Shown in pieces: positions 57,474 through 64,000 of a DNA stretch of 64,000 nt. The notes beneath the pieces were generated by a model. The model was not told where the DNA came from. It saw nothing but the letters and a program-made list of their open reading frames with translations, and did not search any database. Numbering within the stretch: position 1 is the first letter of the stretch; each line of letters starts with the position of its first letter. A program made the position numbers and the translations under genes. This DNA comes from Mesorhizobium loti CJ3sym. GTDB taxonomy: Bacteria > Pseudomonadota > Alphaproteobacteria > Rhizobiales > Rhizobiaceae. The stretch lies in contig NZ_AXAL01000008.1 of assembly GCF_000472785.1 (NCBI RefSeq), positions 186,001-250,000 on the forward strand, written 5' to 3'.

Positions 57474-58469
57474 TCAGGCTGAGTTGGTGGCCCCGAACCG
57501 CGCCCGGTACGCAGCCGGCGTCGTGGCGAATTGCTGACGGAAATGATGCCGCAGCGTGCCAGCGGCGCCAAATCCGGCGGTCTCGGCAATCCGCTCGATC
57601 GGCATGGCGGTATCTTCCAGCAGGGTGCGCGCCCGCGAAAGCCGTTCCGAGAGCAGCCAGCGCGCCGGCGTGACGCCGGTGGCGGCCGCGAACCGGCGCA
57701 GGAATGTCCGCTCGCTCATCCCGGCCAGATCCGCCAGGACAGCGACGGGATATTCGGCGGAAATATCGGCACGCATTCTGTCGATCAAAGGCCCGAGCCG
57801 GCTGCGCTCGTGCGGCTCCGGAACGGAACTCTCGACATATTGCGCCTGGCCGCCATCGCGGTGCGGCGGCACGACCAGGCGGCGCGCCACCATGTTGGCC
57901 GCCTTGGTGCCGAAATCGCGCCGGACGAGATGCAGGCAGAGATCGATGCCGGCAGCACTTCCGGCCGATGTCAGGACATTTCCCTCATCGATGTACAAAA
58001 CATCCGGGACCACGGTGATGTCGGGGTACAGCTCCCTCAGTCTTTCACTGTAGCGCCAATGCGTGGTTGCCTTCTTGCCTGCAAGCAGGCCTGCGGCGGC
58101 AAGCACGAAGACGCCCGAACAGATGGACAGGATGCGTGCGCCCCGCTCGCTGGCCTTCCGGAGCGCTTCGATCAGCAAGGGCGGCACAGGAGCCTCTGCT
58201 CCGCGCCATCCAGGCACGATCACCGTGTCGGCCTGATCGATCAGATCCGGTCCACCGTCGGCGACGATGCGCACGCCGCCCAGGGCGCGCATTTCGCCGG
58301 GGTCGATCCCGGCAACCGCAAAACGGTACCAATCCGGCCCCATCTCCGGCCTCGGCAAGGCGAAGACTTCAACCACCACGCCAAACTCGAACGTGCACAA
58401 GCCATCATAGGCAATGGCAACCACAAGCGGGTTGGCAGAGCGCGGATTGGCAGGCGGCGCATTTGGCAT
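57474..58469 (-). CDS. GlxA-type AraC-family regulator with N-terminal DJ-1/PfpI domain
   Basis: 331 residues from MPNAPPANPR. An N-terminal DJ-1/PfpI-like domain (VVEVFALPRPEMGPDWYRFA, ILSICSGVFVLAAAGLLAGK with the Cys elbow) is followed by an AraC HTH near the C-terminus (PVAVLADLAGMSERTFLRRF and IERIAETAGFGAAGTLRHHF). It is divergent from the rhodanese gene at 58557, a likely target. Confidence 0.87.
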   Translation of the reverse strand: MPNAPPANPRSANPLVVAIAYDGLCTFEFGVVVEVFALPRPEMGPDWYRFAVAGIDPGEMRALGGVRIVADGGPDLIDQADTVIVPGWRGAEAPVPPLLIEALRKASERGARILSICSGVFVLAAAGLLAGKKATTHWRYSERLRELYPDITVVPDVLYIDEGNVLTSAGSAAGIDLCLHLVRRDFGTKAANMVARRLVVPPHRDGGQAQYVESSVPEPHERSRLGPLIDRMRADISAEYPVAVLADLAGMSERTFLRRFAAATGVTPARWLLSERLSRARTLLEDTAMPIERIAETAGFGAAGTLRHHFRQQFATTPAAYRARFGATNSA

Positions 58470-58556
58470 GATCTTGATGATATATGGCAAAGCTGCCAGC
58501 TGCAATCACACCGCTTCGTGCTTTATCTCGGTCGCATCAACAATGGAGATACGAGA

Positions 58557-58976
58557 ATGAGCTACGTGACAGACATTCCGGTGGCATCGCCGGAAATCGC
58601 CCAGGACCACTTTTTGCGCCGGCTTTCCGTCGAGACCGACTGTTCCGATGTCGCAGCAGCGCTGCGCAGCGGAGAGCCGGACTTTGTGCTTCTGCATGTG
58701 GTCGGTTCGCCTGATGCCTATGAGCGCCGCCATGTGCCGGGCGCGCTTCATCTGCCACATCGCGACATCTCGGCCGAGCGGATGGCGCAATGGCCGGCAG
58801 GCACGCTGTTCGTGGTCTACTGCGCCGGGCCGCATTGCAATGGCGCGGATCGGGCGGCCTTCAAGCTGGCCAGCCTCGGCCTGCCGGTCAAGATCATGAT
58901 CGGTGGCATTTCAGGCTGGCAGGACGAGGATCTCCTCTTCGCCTTAGGCAAGGAGCCCGGTGTCCTGAGCCCATGA
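58557..58976 (+). CDS. Rhodanese-like domain protein
   Basis: 139 residues. Single rhodanese domain: FVLLHVVGSPDAYERRHVPG, then LPHRDIS, then the active-site loop VVYCAGPHCNGADRAAFKLA with Cys. The loop CAGPHCN is longer than the classical CRSGxR. It may move sulfur or sense cysteine oxidation. It is divergent from the GlxA-type regulator. Confidence 0.83.
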   Translation: MSYVTDIPVASPEIAQDHFLRRLSVETDCSDVAAALRSGEPDFVLLHVVGSPDAYERRHVPGALHLPHRDISAERMAQWPAGTLFVVYCAGPHCNGADRAAFKLASLGLPVKIMIGGISGWQDEDLLFALGKEPGVLSP

Positions 58977-59033
58977 TCGCCAGCCCGAGGTCTGTGCGCC
59001 AACCAGACAGGATCGGCAACGAGGAAAAAAGCC

Positions 59034-59501
59034 ATGCGCAAAGCGGCGGTCACCGTCCGTCCGTTCGAGCGGCGGGATGTCGGCGCGGTGCTCGTCCTTA
59101 TGCGGGCGCTCGCCGTATTCGAGGGCTATGACGACAAATTCCGCATCACCGAGGCCGACATCGTCGACCATGGGCTGGGGCCATCGCCCCGCTTCGGTGT
59201 GTTCGTGGCGGATGTCGGCGGGGCGACCGTCGGCATCGCCGTCCACTATCTCATCCCCTGGACCTACGATCTGAGGCCTGTCGTGGTGCTCAAGGAACTC
59301 TACGTGGCAGAGGCGGCGCGCGGCATGTCGGTCGGCCATGCCCTCGTGAAACGACTGCGCGACCATGCCGCCGGCATTGGCGCATCCGCCATCAAATGGA
59401 CGGTGCTGCAATCCAACATGCCGGCCAAGGCTTTCTATCGCTCGCTCGACGGGCGGGCCGACGAAATCTGGGAATTCTGGCAACTGCCGATCGGTCCATG
59501 A
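59034..59501 (+). CDS. GNAT-family N-acetyltransferase
   Basis: 155 residues. The acetyl-CoA binding motif A is visible in LKELYVAEAARGMSVGHALV (V-x-x-x-x-R-G-x-x-x-G/A), with the terminal KAFYRSLDGRADEIWEFWQL. It transfers an acetyl group to an amine, substrate unknown. Confidence 0.83.
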   Translation: MRKAAVTVRPFERRDVGAVLVLMRALAVFEGYDDKFRITEADIVDHGLGPSPRFGVFVADVGGATVGIAVHYLIPWTYDLRPVVVLKELYVAEAARGMSVGHALVKRLRDHAAGIGASAIKWTVLQSNMPAKAFYRSLDGRADEIWEFWQLPIGP

Positions 59502-59523
59502 AGGTAAGGCATCAACCTGTCGC

Positions 59524-59549
59524 GGCGGTCAGGATATGCTCTGACCGCC
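59524..59549. terminator. Hairpin between convergent GNAT and phaR genes
   Basis: GGCGGTCAG and CTGACCGCC form a perfect nine-base stem with an eight-base loop, between the two stop codons. No T-run follows in either direction. Confidence 0.45.
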
Positions 59550-59550
59550 T

Positions 59551-60159
59551 CTACGACATCGTGTCGAGCTTGCGCTGCATGGCCGCGATCTGGCTCTTCA
59601 GCTCCTGAAGATCGTCGGATTTCTCAGGCGTTTCCTTCTTGGCCGGCTCGGTCGGGGCCGCGGCTGGCGCGGAGCCAGCTGGCGGGAACGGCGTGAACAG
59701 CCGCATGGCGTTCTGGAACATTTCCATGTTGCGGCGCGTCTGTTCTTCCAGCGCCTTGATCGGCGTTGCAATCTTCATCACGTCCAGCGGCGACTTGCCG
59801 ATCGCGCCCTTCATCTGCTCGCGAAAGCGCTCCTGCTCCTTGGAAAAGGCCAGCATCGACTGTTCGAGGAAGCTTGGCACGATCATCTGCATCTGGTCGC
59901 CATAGTAGGCGATCAGCTGGCGCAAGAACGGGATCGGCAGCATGTTCTGCCCATCCTTGTTCTCCAGCTCGAAAATGATCTGCGTCAGCACCGGATGCGT
60001 GATGTCGTCACCGGTCTTTGCGTCCTGGACGGTGAACTCCTCGCCCTTCTTGACCATCTCGGCCAGATCCTCGAGCGTCACATAGGTACTCGTCCCCGTA
60101 TTATAGAGGCGGCGATTGGCGTATTTCTTGATAATGATCGGGTCGTCTTTTGCGGCCAT
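59551..60159 (-). CDS. phaR: Polyhydroxyalkanoate synthesis repressor
   Basis: 202 residues from MAAKDDPIIIKKYANRRLYN, with GGAGG seven bases upstream. Two PHB/PHA accumulation regulator domains are visible (KKYANRRLYNTGTSTYVTLE; then PIPFLRQLIAYYGDQMQMIV and PSFLEQSMLAFSKEQERFRE). PhaR binds DNA near PHB genes and PHB granules. It is divergent from phaA, with TGC-rich palindromes between. Confidence 0.93.
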   Translation of the reverse strand: MAAKDDPIIIKKYANRRLYNTGTSTYVTLEDLAEMVKKGEEFTVQDAKTGDDITHPVLTQIIFELENKDGQNMLPIPFLRQLIAYYGDQMQMIVPSFLEQSMLAFSKEQERFREQMKGAIGKSPLDVMKIATPIKALEEQTRRNMEMFQNAMRLFTPFPPAGSAPAAAPTEPAKKETPEKSDDLQELKSQIAAMQRKLDTMS

Positions 60160-60461
60160 CTGCATCCTCCCCGGACACCGGCTGGCCTGAGTAAGCAGCC
60201 GGTAACGATTGCGCCTTTTCAAAGGATATGCGCAAAAGCGTCATAATTCCAAGCAGTTTGTGCAGTGCGGCATCATTTAATGCTGCAGGGCGGGCACAAT
60301 ATGCTGCGCAGCAATGCAAGGACCGCCGCCGTGGCAACATGCGGCCTGCTTGCGGCGCATGGGCGCCATGCCCATTTCAGGTTTGACTTGGATCATGGAA
60401 AGGGCAAGAAAAGTCGCCAACAATGCCCAAAAATACGACAGCTCGAAGTCTGGAGAAGAAA
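60160..60461. promoter_or_regulatory. phaR-phaA divergent region with a TGC-rich palindrome
   Basis: The perfect palindrome TGCTGCGCAGCA lies at 60302-60313. Nearby TGC/GCA words (TGCAGTGC near 60261, TGCTGCAG at 60281) make a TGC-rich cluster like known PhaR sites. No other gene is seen in these ~300 bases. Confidence 0.6.
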
Positions 60462-61646
60462 ATGTCCTCTGCCAATTCCATCGTTGTCGCCAGTGCCGCA
60501 CGCACGGCCGTCGGATCATTCAACGGTGCCTTCGCCGCCACCCCGGCGCATGAACTCGGTGCTGTCGTCATCAGGGAACTCTTGTCGCGCGCCGGTGTCC
60601 AGGCCGCCGAGGTCGACGAGGTGATACTCGGTCAGGTGTTGACCGCAGCTCAGGGCCAGAATCCCGCCCGCCAGGCCTCGATCATTGCCGGCCTCCCCAA
60701 GGAAACCACTGCCTGGGGCCTCAACCAGGTTTGCGGCTCCGGCCTGCGCGCCATTGCACTCGGCATGCAGCAGATCGCCACCGGCGACGCCAAGGTGATC
60801 ATCGCCGGCGGCCAGGAGTCGATGTCGCTGTCGCCACATGCCGAGCACCTGCGCGCCGGCGTCAAGATGGGCGACTACAAGATGATCGACACTATGATCA
60901 AGGACGGGCTGTGGGACGCCTTCAACGGCTACCACATGGGCAACACCGCCGAGAACGTCGCGCGCCAGTTCCAGATCACCCGCGACGACCAGGACCAGTT
61001 CGCGCTCGCCTCGCAAAACAAGGCCGAGGCGGCACAGAAGGCCGGCAAATTCAAGGACGAGATCGTTGCCTTCACCATCAAGGGCAAGAAGGGCGACACC
61101 ATTGTCGACCAGGACGAATACATCCGCCATGGCGCAACGATCGATGCCATGACCAAGCTGAAGCCGGCCTTCGACAAGGACGGCACCGTGACCGCCGCCA
61201 ACGCTTCCGGCATCAATGATGGTGCGGCCGGCGCGCTGCTGATGAGCGAAGCGGAAGCTGTAAAGCGCGGCATCACCCCGCTGGCGCGCATCGTGTCCTG
61301 GGCAACCGCCGGCGTCGATCCGGCAATCATGGGCACCGGACCCATTCCCGCCTCGCGCAGGGCGCTGGAAAAGGCCGGCTGGTCGGTCGGCGATCTTGAT
61401 CTGATCGAGGCCAACGAGGCCTTTGCCGCCCAGGCCTGCGCCGTCAACAAGGACATGGGCTGGGATCCGTCGATCGTCAACGTCAATGGCGGCGCCATCG
61501 CCATCGGCCACCCGATCGGCGCCTCGGGCGCCCGCATCTTCAACACGCTGGTCTACGAGATGCGTCGCCGCGGCGCCAAGAAGGGCCTCGCCACGCTGTG
61601 CATCGGCGGCGGCATGGGCGTCGCCCTGTGCATCGAAGCACTCTGA
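60462..61646 (+). CDS. phaA: Acetyl-CoA C-acetyltransferase (beta-ketothiolase)
   Basis: 394 residues from [18 protein letters not shown]. The acyl-enzyme Cys is in [14 protein letters not shown] (about residue 90), the catalytic His in [10 protein letters not shown], and the second Cys in [11 protein letters not shown]. It condenses two acetyl-CoA to acetoacetyl-CoA, the first step of PHB synthesis. Confidence 0.95.
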   Translation: MSSANSIVVASAARTAVGSFNGAFAATPAHELGAVVIRELLSRAGVQAAEVDEVILGQVLTAAQGQNPARQASIIAGLPKETTAWGLNQVCGSGLRAIALGMQQIATGDAKVIIAGGQESMSLSPHAEHLRAGVKMGDYKMIDTMIKDGLWDAFNGYHMGNTAENVARQFQITRDDQDQFALASQNKAEAAQKAGKFKDEIVAFTIKGKKGDTIVDQDEYIRHGATIDAMTKLKPAFDKDGTVTAANASGINDGAAGALLMSEAEAVKRGITPLARIVSWATAGVDPAIMGTGPIPASRRALEKAGWSVGDLDLIEANEAFAAQACAVNKDMGWDPSIVNVNGGAIAIGHPIGASGARIFNTLVYEMRRRGAKKGLATLCIGGGMGVALCIEAL

Positions 61647-61661
61647 CAAAAATATAAAGAT

Positions 61662-61683
61662 GGGCGGCGCAAGCCGCCCCTTT
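61662..61683 (+). terminator. Hairpin between phaA and phaB
   Basis: GGGCGGC and GCCGCCC pair around a GCAA tetraloop, followed by CTTT. It lies 16 bases after the phaA stop and may terminate or attenuate transcription into phaB. Confidence 0.55.
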
Positions 61684-61738
61684 GCTATCCAGTGGCTGCC
61701 AAGCCCGACAACAGGGCGATTTCAAAAAGGGGAAATGC

Positions 61739-62464
61739 ATGACCAAGGTTGCAATCGTCACGGGTGGATCGCGCGGCATCGGCGCGGCGATCTCGATCGC
61801 TTTGAAAGCCGCCGGCTATTCGGTTGCCGCAAACTATGCCGGCAACGACGAGGCGGCGGCGAAGTTCAAGGCCGAAACCGGCATTCCAACCTACAAATGG
61901 TCGGTCGCCGACTATGACGCTTGCGCCGCCGGCATCAAGCAGGTCGAGGCCGACCTCGGCCCGGTCTCGGTGCTGGTCAACAATGCCGGCATCACCCGCG
62001 ACGCCATGTTCCACAAGATCACGCGCGACCAGTGGAAAGAGGTCATCGACACCAATCTGTCCGGCGTCTTCAACATGACGCACCCTCTGTGGAACGGCAT
62101 GCGCGACCGCAAGTTCGGCCGCGTCATCACCATCTCCTCGATCAACGGCCAGAAAGGCCAGGCCGGACAGGTCAACTATTCCGCCGCCAAGGCCGGTGAC
62201 ATCGGCTTCTCGAAGGCGCTGGCACAGGAAGGTGCCCGTGCGGGCATCACCGTCAACGTCATCTGCCCCGGTTACATCGCCACCGAGATGGTCAAGGCAA
62301 TCGACGAGAAGGTGCTGAACGAGCGCATTATCCCGCAGATCCCGGTTGGCCGCCTCGGCGAACCGGAAGAGATCGCCCGCTGCGTCGTCTTCCTCGCTTC
62401 CGAGGATGCCGGCTTCATCACCGGCTCGACCATAACGGCCAATGGCGGCCAGTACTTCGCCTGA
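61739..62464 (+). CDS. phaB: Acetoacetyl-CoA reductase
   Basis: 241 residues from MTKVAIVTGGSRGIGAAISI, preceded by AAGGGGAA. SDR motifs: TGGSRGIG, NNAG, Ser in ITISSINGQKGQAGQ, and YSAAK. It reduces acetoacetyl-CoA to (R)-3-hydroxybutyryl-CoA for PHB synthase. Confidence 0.95.
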   Translation: MTKVAIVTGGSRGIGAAISIALKAAGYSVAANYAGNDEAAAKFKAETGIPTYKWSVADYDACAAGIKQVEADLGPVSVLVNNAGITRDAMFHKITRDQWKEVIDTNLSGVFNMTHPLWNGMRDRKFGRVITISSINGQKGQAGQVNYSAAKAGDIGFSKALAQEGARAGITVNVICPGYIATEMVKAIDEKVLNERIIPQIPVGRLGEPEEIARCVVFLASEDAGFITGSTITANGGQYFA

Positions 62465-62493
62465 GACATTCAACGGCTTCTGACTGTAACGAG

Positions 62494-62517
62494 CGGACCG
62501 GGAAACCGGTCCGTTTT
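62494..62517 (+). terminator. Rho-independent terminator after phaB
   Basis: Perfect eight-base stem CGGACCGG / CCGGTCCG with a GAAA tetraloop, followed by TTTT. It closes the phaA-phaB operon. Confidence 0.8.
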
Positions 62518-62564
62518 ATCTAATGCTTTGGGCTCTCGAAACGCCCCGCTGCGACGCAATGATC

Positions 62565-63000
62565 GAATCCGGTACGCAAAGGTTAACGCCGGCAGAGCCG
62601 CTTGTGCGAACCCTGTGGTCAAGCCTGTGGATTGTCGGTGGATAAGCTGTTCACAACCTGAGATATTGAGGGAACAAAACGGGAAAATACGGCCGGTGCT
62701 GCTTTGTCGCCGATTCGTTCCGGCTCTGAGCGGAAATTAACGTTAATGGCCCGGAATCACCTGCAATGCCGTAACACTCAATTCAGAAAGATTAACAATT
62801 TCATAATCTTGGGTAAAGGGCATGGCGCCATTTCCTTCGTTTCCCGGCAAAGGTTAAGGACGGAGATCGCCCAGCATAAAACGGGCCAGTTCGGCGATTC
62901 AGCATGTGGTGAGACTCACGGTCAGAGAATCCACATGTAGCCGTGAACAAAAGCTGAATCTGCGGGAGTCACTGATTCGTCGCCGTTTCGTTCCAGACTC
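62565..63000. promoter_or_regulatory. Non-coding region with a dense GANTC (CcrM site) cluster, origin or cell-cycle regulatory candidate
   Basis: Ten GANTC sites occur at 62565, 62712, 62754, 62896, 62913, 62927, 62956, 62966, 62974 and 62996. The last seven fall within 105 bases; one per 256 is expected by chance. CTGTGGATT and GGTGGATAA at 62625-62645 resemble DnaA boxes. TTAAC words (62583, 62737, 62792) and the palindrome ATTAACGTTAAT (62736-62747) resemble CtrA half-sites. No convincing gene lies in 62518-63172. The role is inferred. Confidence 0.45.
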
Positions 63001-63172
63001 GTTCCAACTCTTAATCAGCGACCATTTTGGAGCTTGACACAGACCCGTCTCGCCGCCGACGGAACATTCCGCTTTCGCTTTCCCCCCGAAATCCCTATGT
63101 GTCGCCTGTCATACGCGCCACCCAAGGCACGCTCCCGACAAACAGAGGCCAGAAAGCCTTATTTCCAGACCG

Positions 63173-64000
63173 ATGAACATCCAGCCGAAACACACCGAGC
63201 CGCTGATCCTGTCGGGCCGCGACGTGACCGCCGTGCTTGGGCCGACCAACACCGGCAAGACCCATCTGGCCATCGAGCGCATGGTGGCGCACGAAACCGG
63301 CGTGATCGGCCTGCCGCTCAGGCTGCTGGCCCGAGAAGTCTACGCCCGTGTCTGCGAGAAGGTCGGTGCCCACAAGGTGGCGCTGATCACCGGCGAGGAG
63401 AAGATCCAGCCGCCGGGCGCGAAATATTCGGTCTGCACAGTCGAGGCCATGCCGCGCCAGACTGACGCCGCCTTCGTCGCCATCGACGAGGTGCAGCTCG
63501 CCGGCGACCTCGAGCGCGGCCATATCTTCACCGACCGCATCCTGCATCTGCGCGGCCGGCAGGAAACGCTGCTCCTGGGCGCGGCCACCATGCACGGCAT
63601 CCTGCAGCGCCTGCTCAAGGGCGTGTCGGTGGTGACGCGGCCGCGGCTGTCGCATCTCGCCTATGCCGGTTCGAAGAAGCTGACCCGCCTGCCGCGGCGT
63701 ACCGCGATCGTCGCCTTCTCCGCCGACGAGGTCTATGCCATCGCCGAGCTGATCCGCCGCCAGCAGGGCGGAGCGGCCGTCGTGCTCGGTGCGCTCTCGC
63801 CACGCACCCGCAACGCGCAGGTGGCGCTGTTCCAGTCGGGCGATGTCGACTATCTCATTGCCACCGACGCCATCGGCATGGGCCTCAACCTTGATCTCGA
63901 CCATGTCGCCTTTGCCCAGAACCGCAAATTCGACGGATATCAGTATCGCAATCTGACTGCCGCCGAACTCGGCCAGATCGCCGGTCGTGCCGGCCGGCAT
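63173..64000 (+). CDS. ATP-dependent RNA/DNA helicase (SUV3-like), truncated by the window end
   Basis: 276 residues visible, starting MNIQPKHTEPLILSGRDVTA. Walker A GPTNTGKTH, the DEAD-type motif AFVAIDEVQLA (DEVQ), motif III LLLGAATMHG, and motif VI GQIAGRAGRH show a superfamily 2 helicase of the SUV3/Mgps-like group. The gene continues beyond the window. Confidence 0.85.
   Translation, partial: MNIQPKHTEPLILSGRDVTAVLGPTNTGKTHLAIERMVAHETGVIGLPLRLLAREVYARVCEKVGAHKVALITGEEKIQPPGAKYSVCTVEAMPRQTDAAFVAIDEVQLAGDLERGHIFTDRILHLRGRQETLLLGAATMHGILQRLLKGVSVVTRPRLSHLAYAGSKKLTRLPRRTAIVAFSADEVYAIAELIRRQQGGAAVVLGALSPRTRNAQVALFQSGDVDYLIATDAIGMGLNLDLDHVAFAQNRKFDGYQYRNLTAAELGQIAGRAGRH

Overview
The window is high-GC DNA with closely packed, often translationally overlapping genes. 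It reads as an alphaproteobacterial chromosome, most likely Mesorhizobium or a close relative in the Phyllobacteriaceae. Signs of this are the phaR / phaA-phaB arrangement, the many ABC sugar and amino-acid uptake systems each with a local regulator, DUF1036, DUF1244, DUF465 and DUF3309 proteins, a short intergenic palindromic repeat of the rhizobial type, and a cluster of GANTC sites (the CcrM methylation site). No tRNA, rRNA, CRISPR array, complete insertion sequence or phage was found.

Layout. 1-145 is the tail of a probable sugar-binding protein. 227-5911 is an idonate/ketogluconate cluster: a LacI regulator, idnD and a 2-hydroxyacid dehydrogenase on the minus strand, facing idnO, gntK, a 6-phosphogluconate-dehydrogenase-like gene and a small ORF, with a perfect palindromic operator between the two arms. 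6038-12723 holds a hybrid histidine kinase, a methyltransferase, a Stf0-type sulfotransferase, a chloramphenicol-phosphotransferase-like gene, a lytic transglycosylase and ispG. 13025-19386 holds two DUF465 genes, then an IclR-controlled polar amino-acid ABC transporter with RidA and a SelA-like PLP enzyme. 19519-21204 is an ECF sigma/anti-sigma pair. 21350-27767 is a CUT2 sugar ABC operon with an RpiR regulator and a ribokinase. 27871-35589 is housekeeping: purE-purK, rpmJ, a TPR protein, a hydrolase, an L,D-transpeptidase, pyk and DUF1036. 35755-37512 is a low-GC geranylgeranyl-reductase-like gene flanked by a direct duplication of the 5' end of the N-formylglutamate amidohydrolase gene. 38210-46790 holds DUF1244, an MFS exporter with a LysR regulator, an NAD-epimerase and an RND efflux pump. 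46791-49569 is a gene-poor stretch, then an SDR/TetR pair. 49723-53779 is an isoquinoline-oxidoreductase-type molybdenum enzyme with a di-heme cytochrome and a TetR regulator. 53796-59501 holds a patatin, two divergent citrate-synthase-family genes, a GlxA-type regulator, a rhodanese and a GNAT. 59551-62464 is the polyhydroxybutyrate locus phaR / phaA-phaB. 62465-63172 is an unusual non-coding region dense in GANTC sites, followed by a helicase that runs off the end.

Two points change how the sequence should be read. First, four otherwise well-conserved genes (hybrid kinase, CPT-like kinase, an orphan ORF, L,D-transpeptidase) are each broken by a one-base indel in a homopolymer. This suggests sequencing error at least as strongly as real pseudogenes. 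Second, the region after phaB has ten GANTC sites (seven within 105 bp), DnaA-box-like words and TTAAC words. It looks like a cell-cycle-controlled regulatory region or a replication-origin candidate. I see no clearly new multi-gene system. The best leads are this region, the duplicated-flank cassette at 36-37 kb, and the divergent citrate-synthase pair, one with an N-terminal DNA-binding domain and the other with a substituted catalytic Asp.
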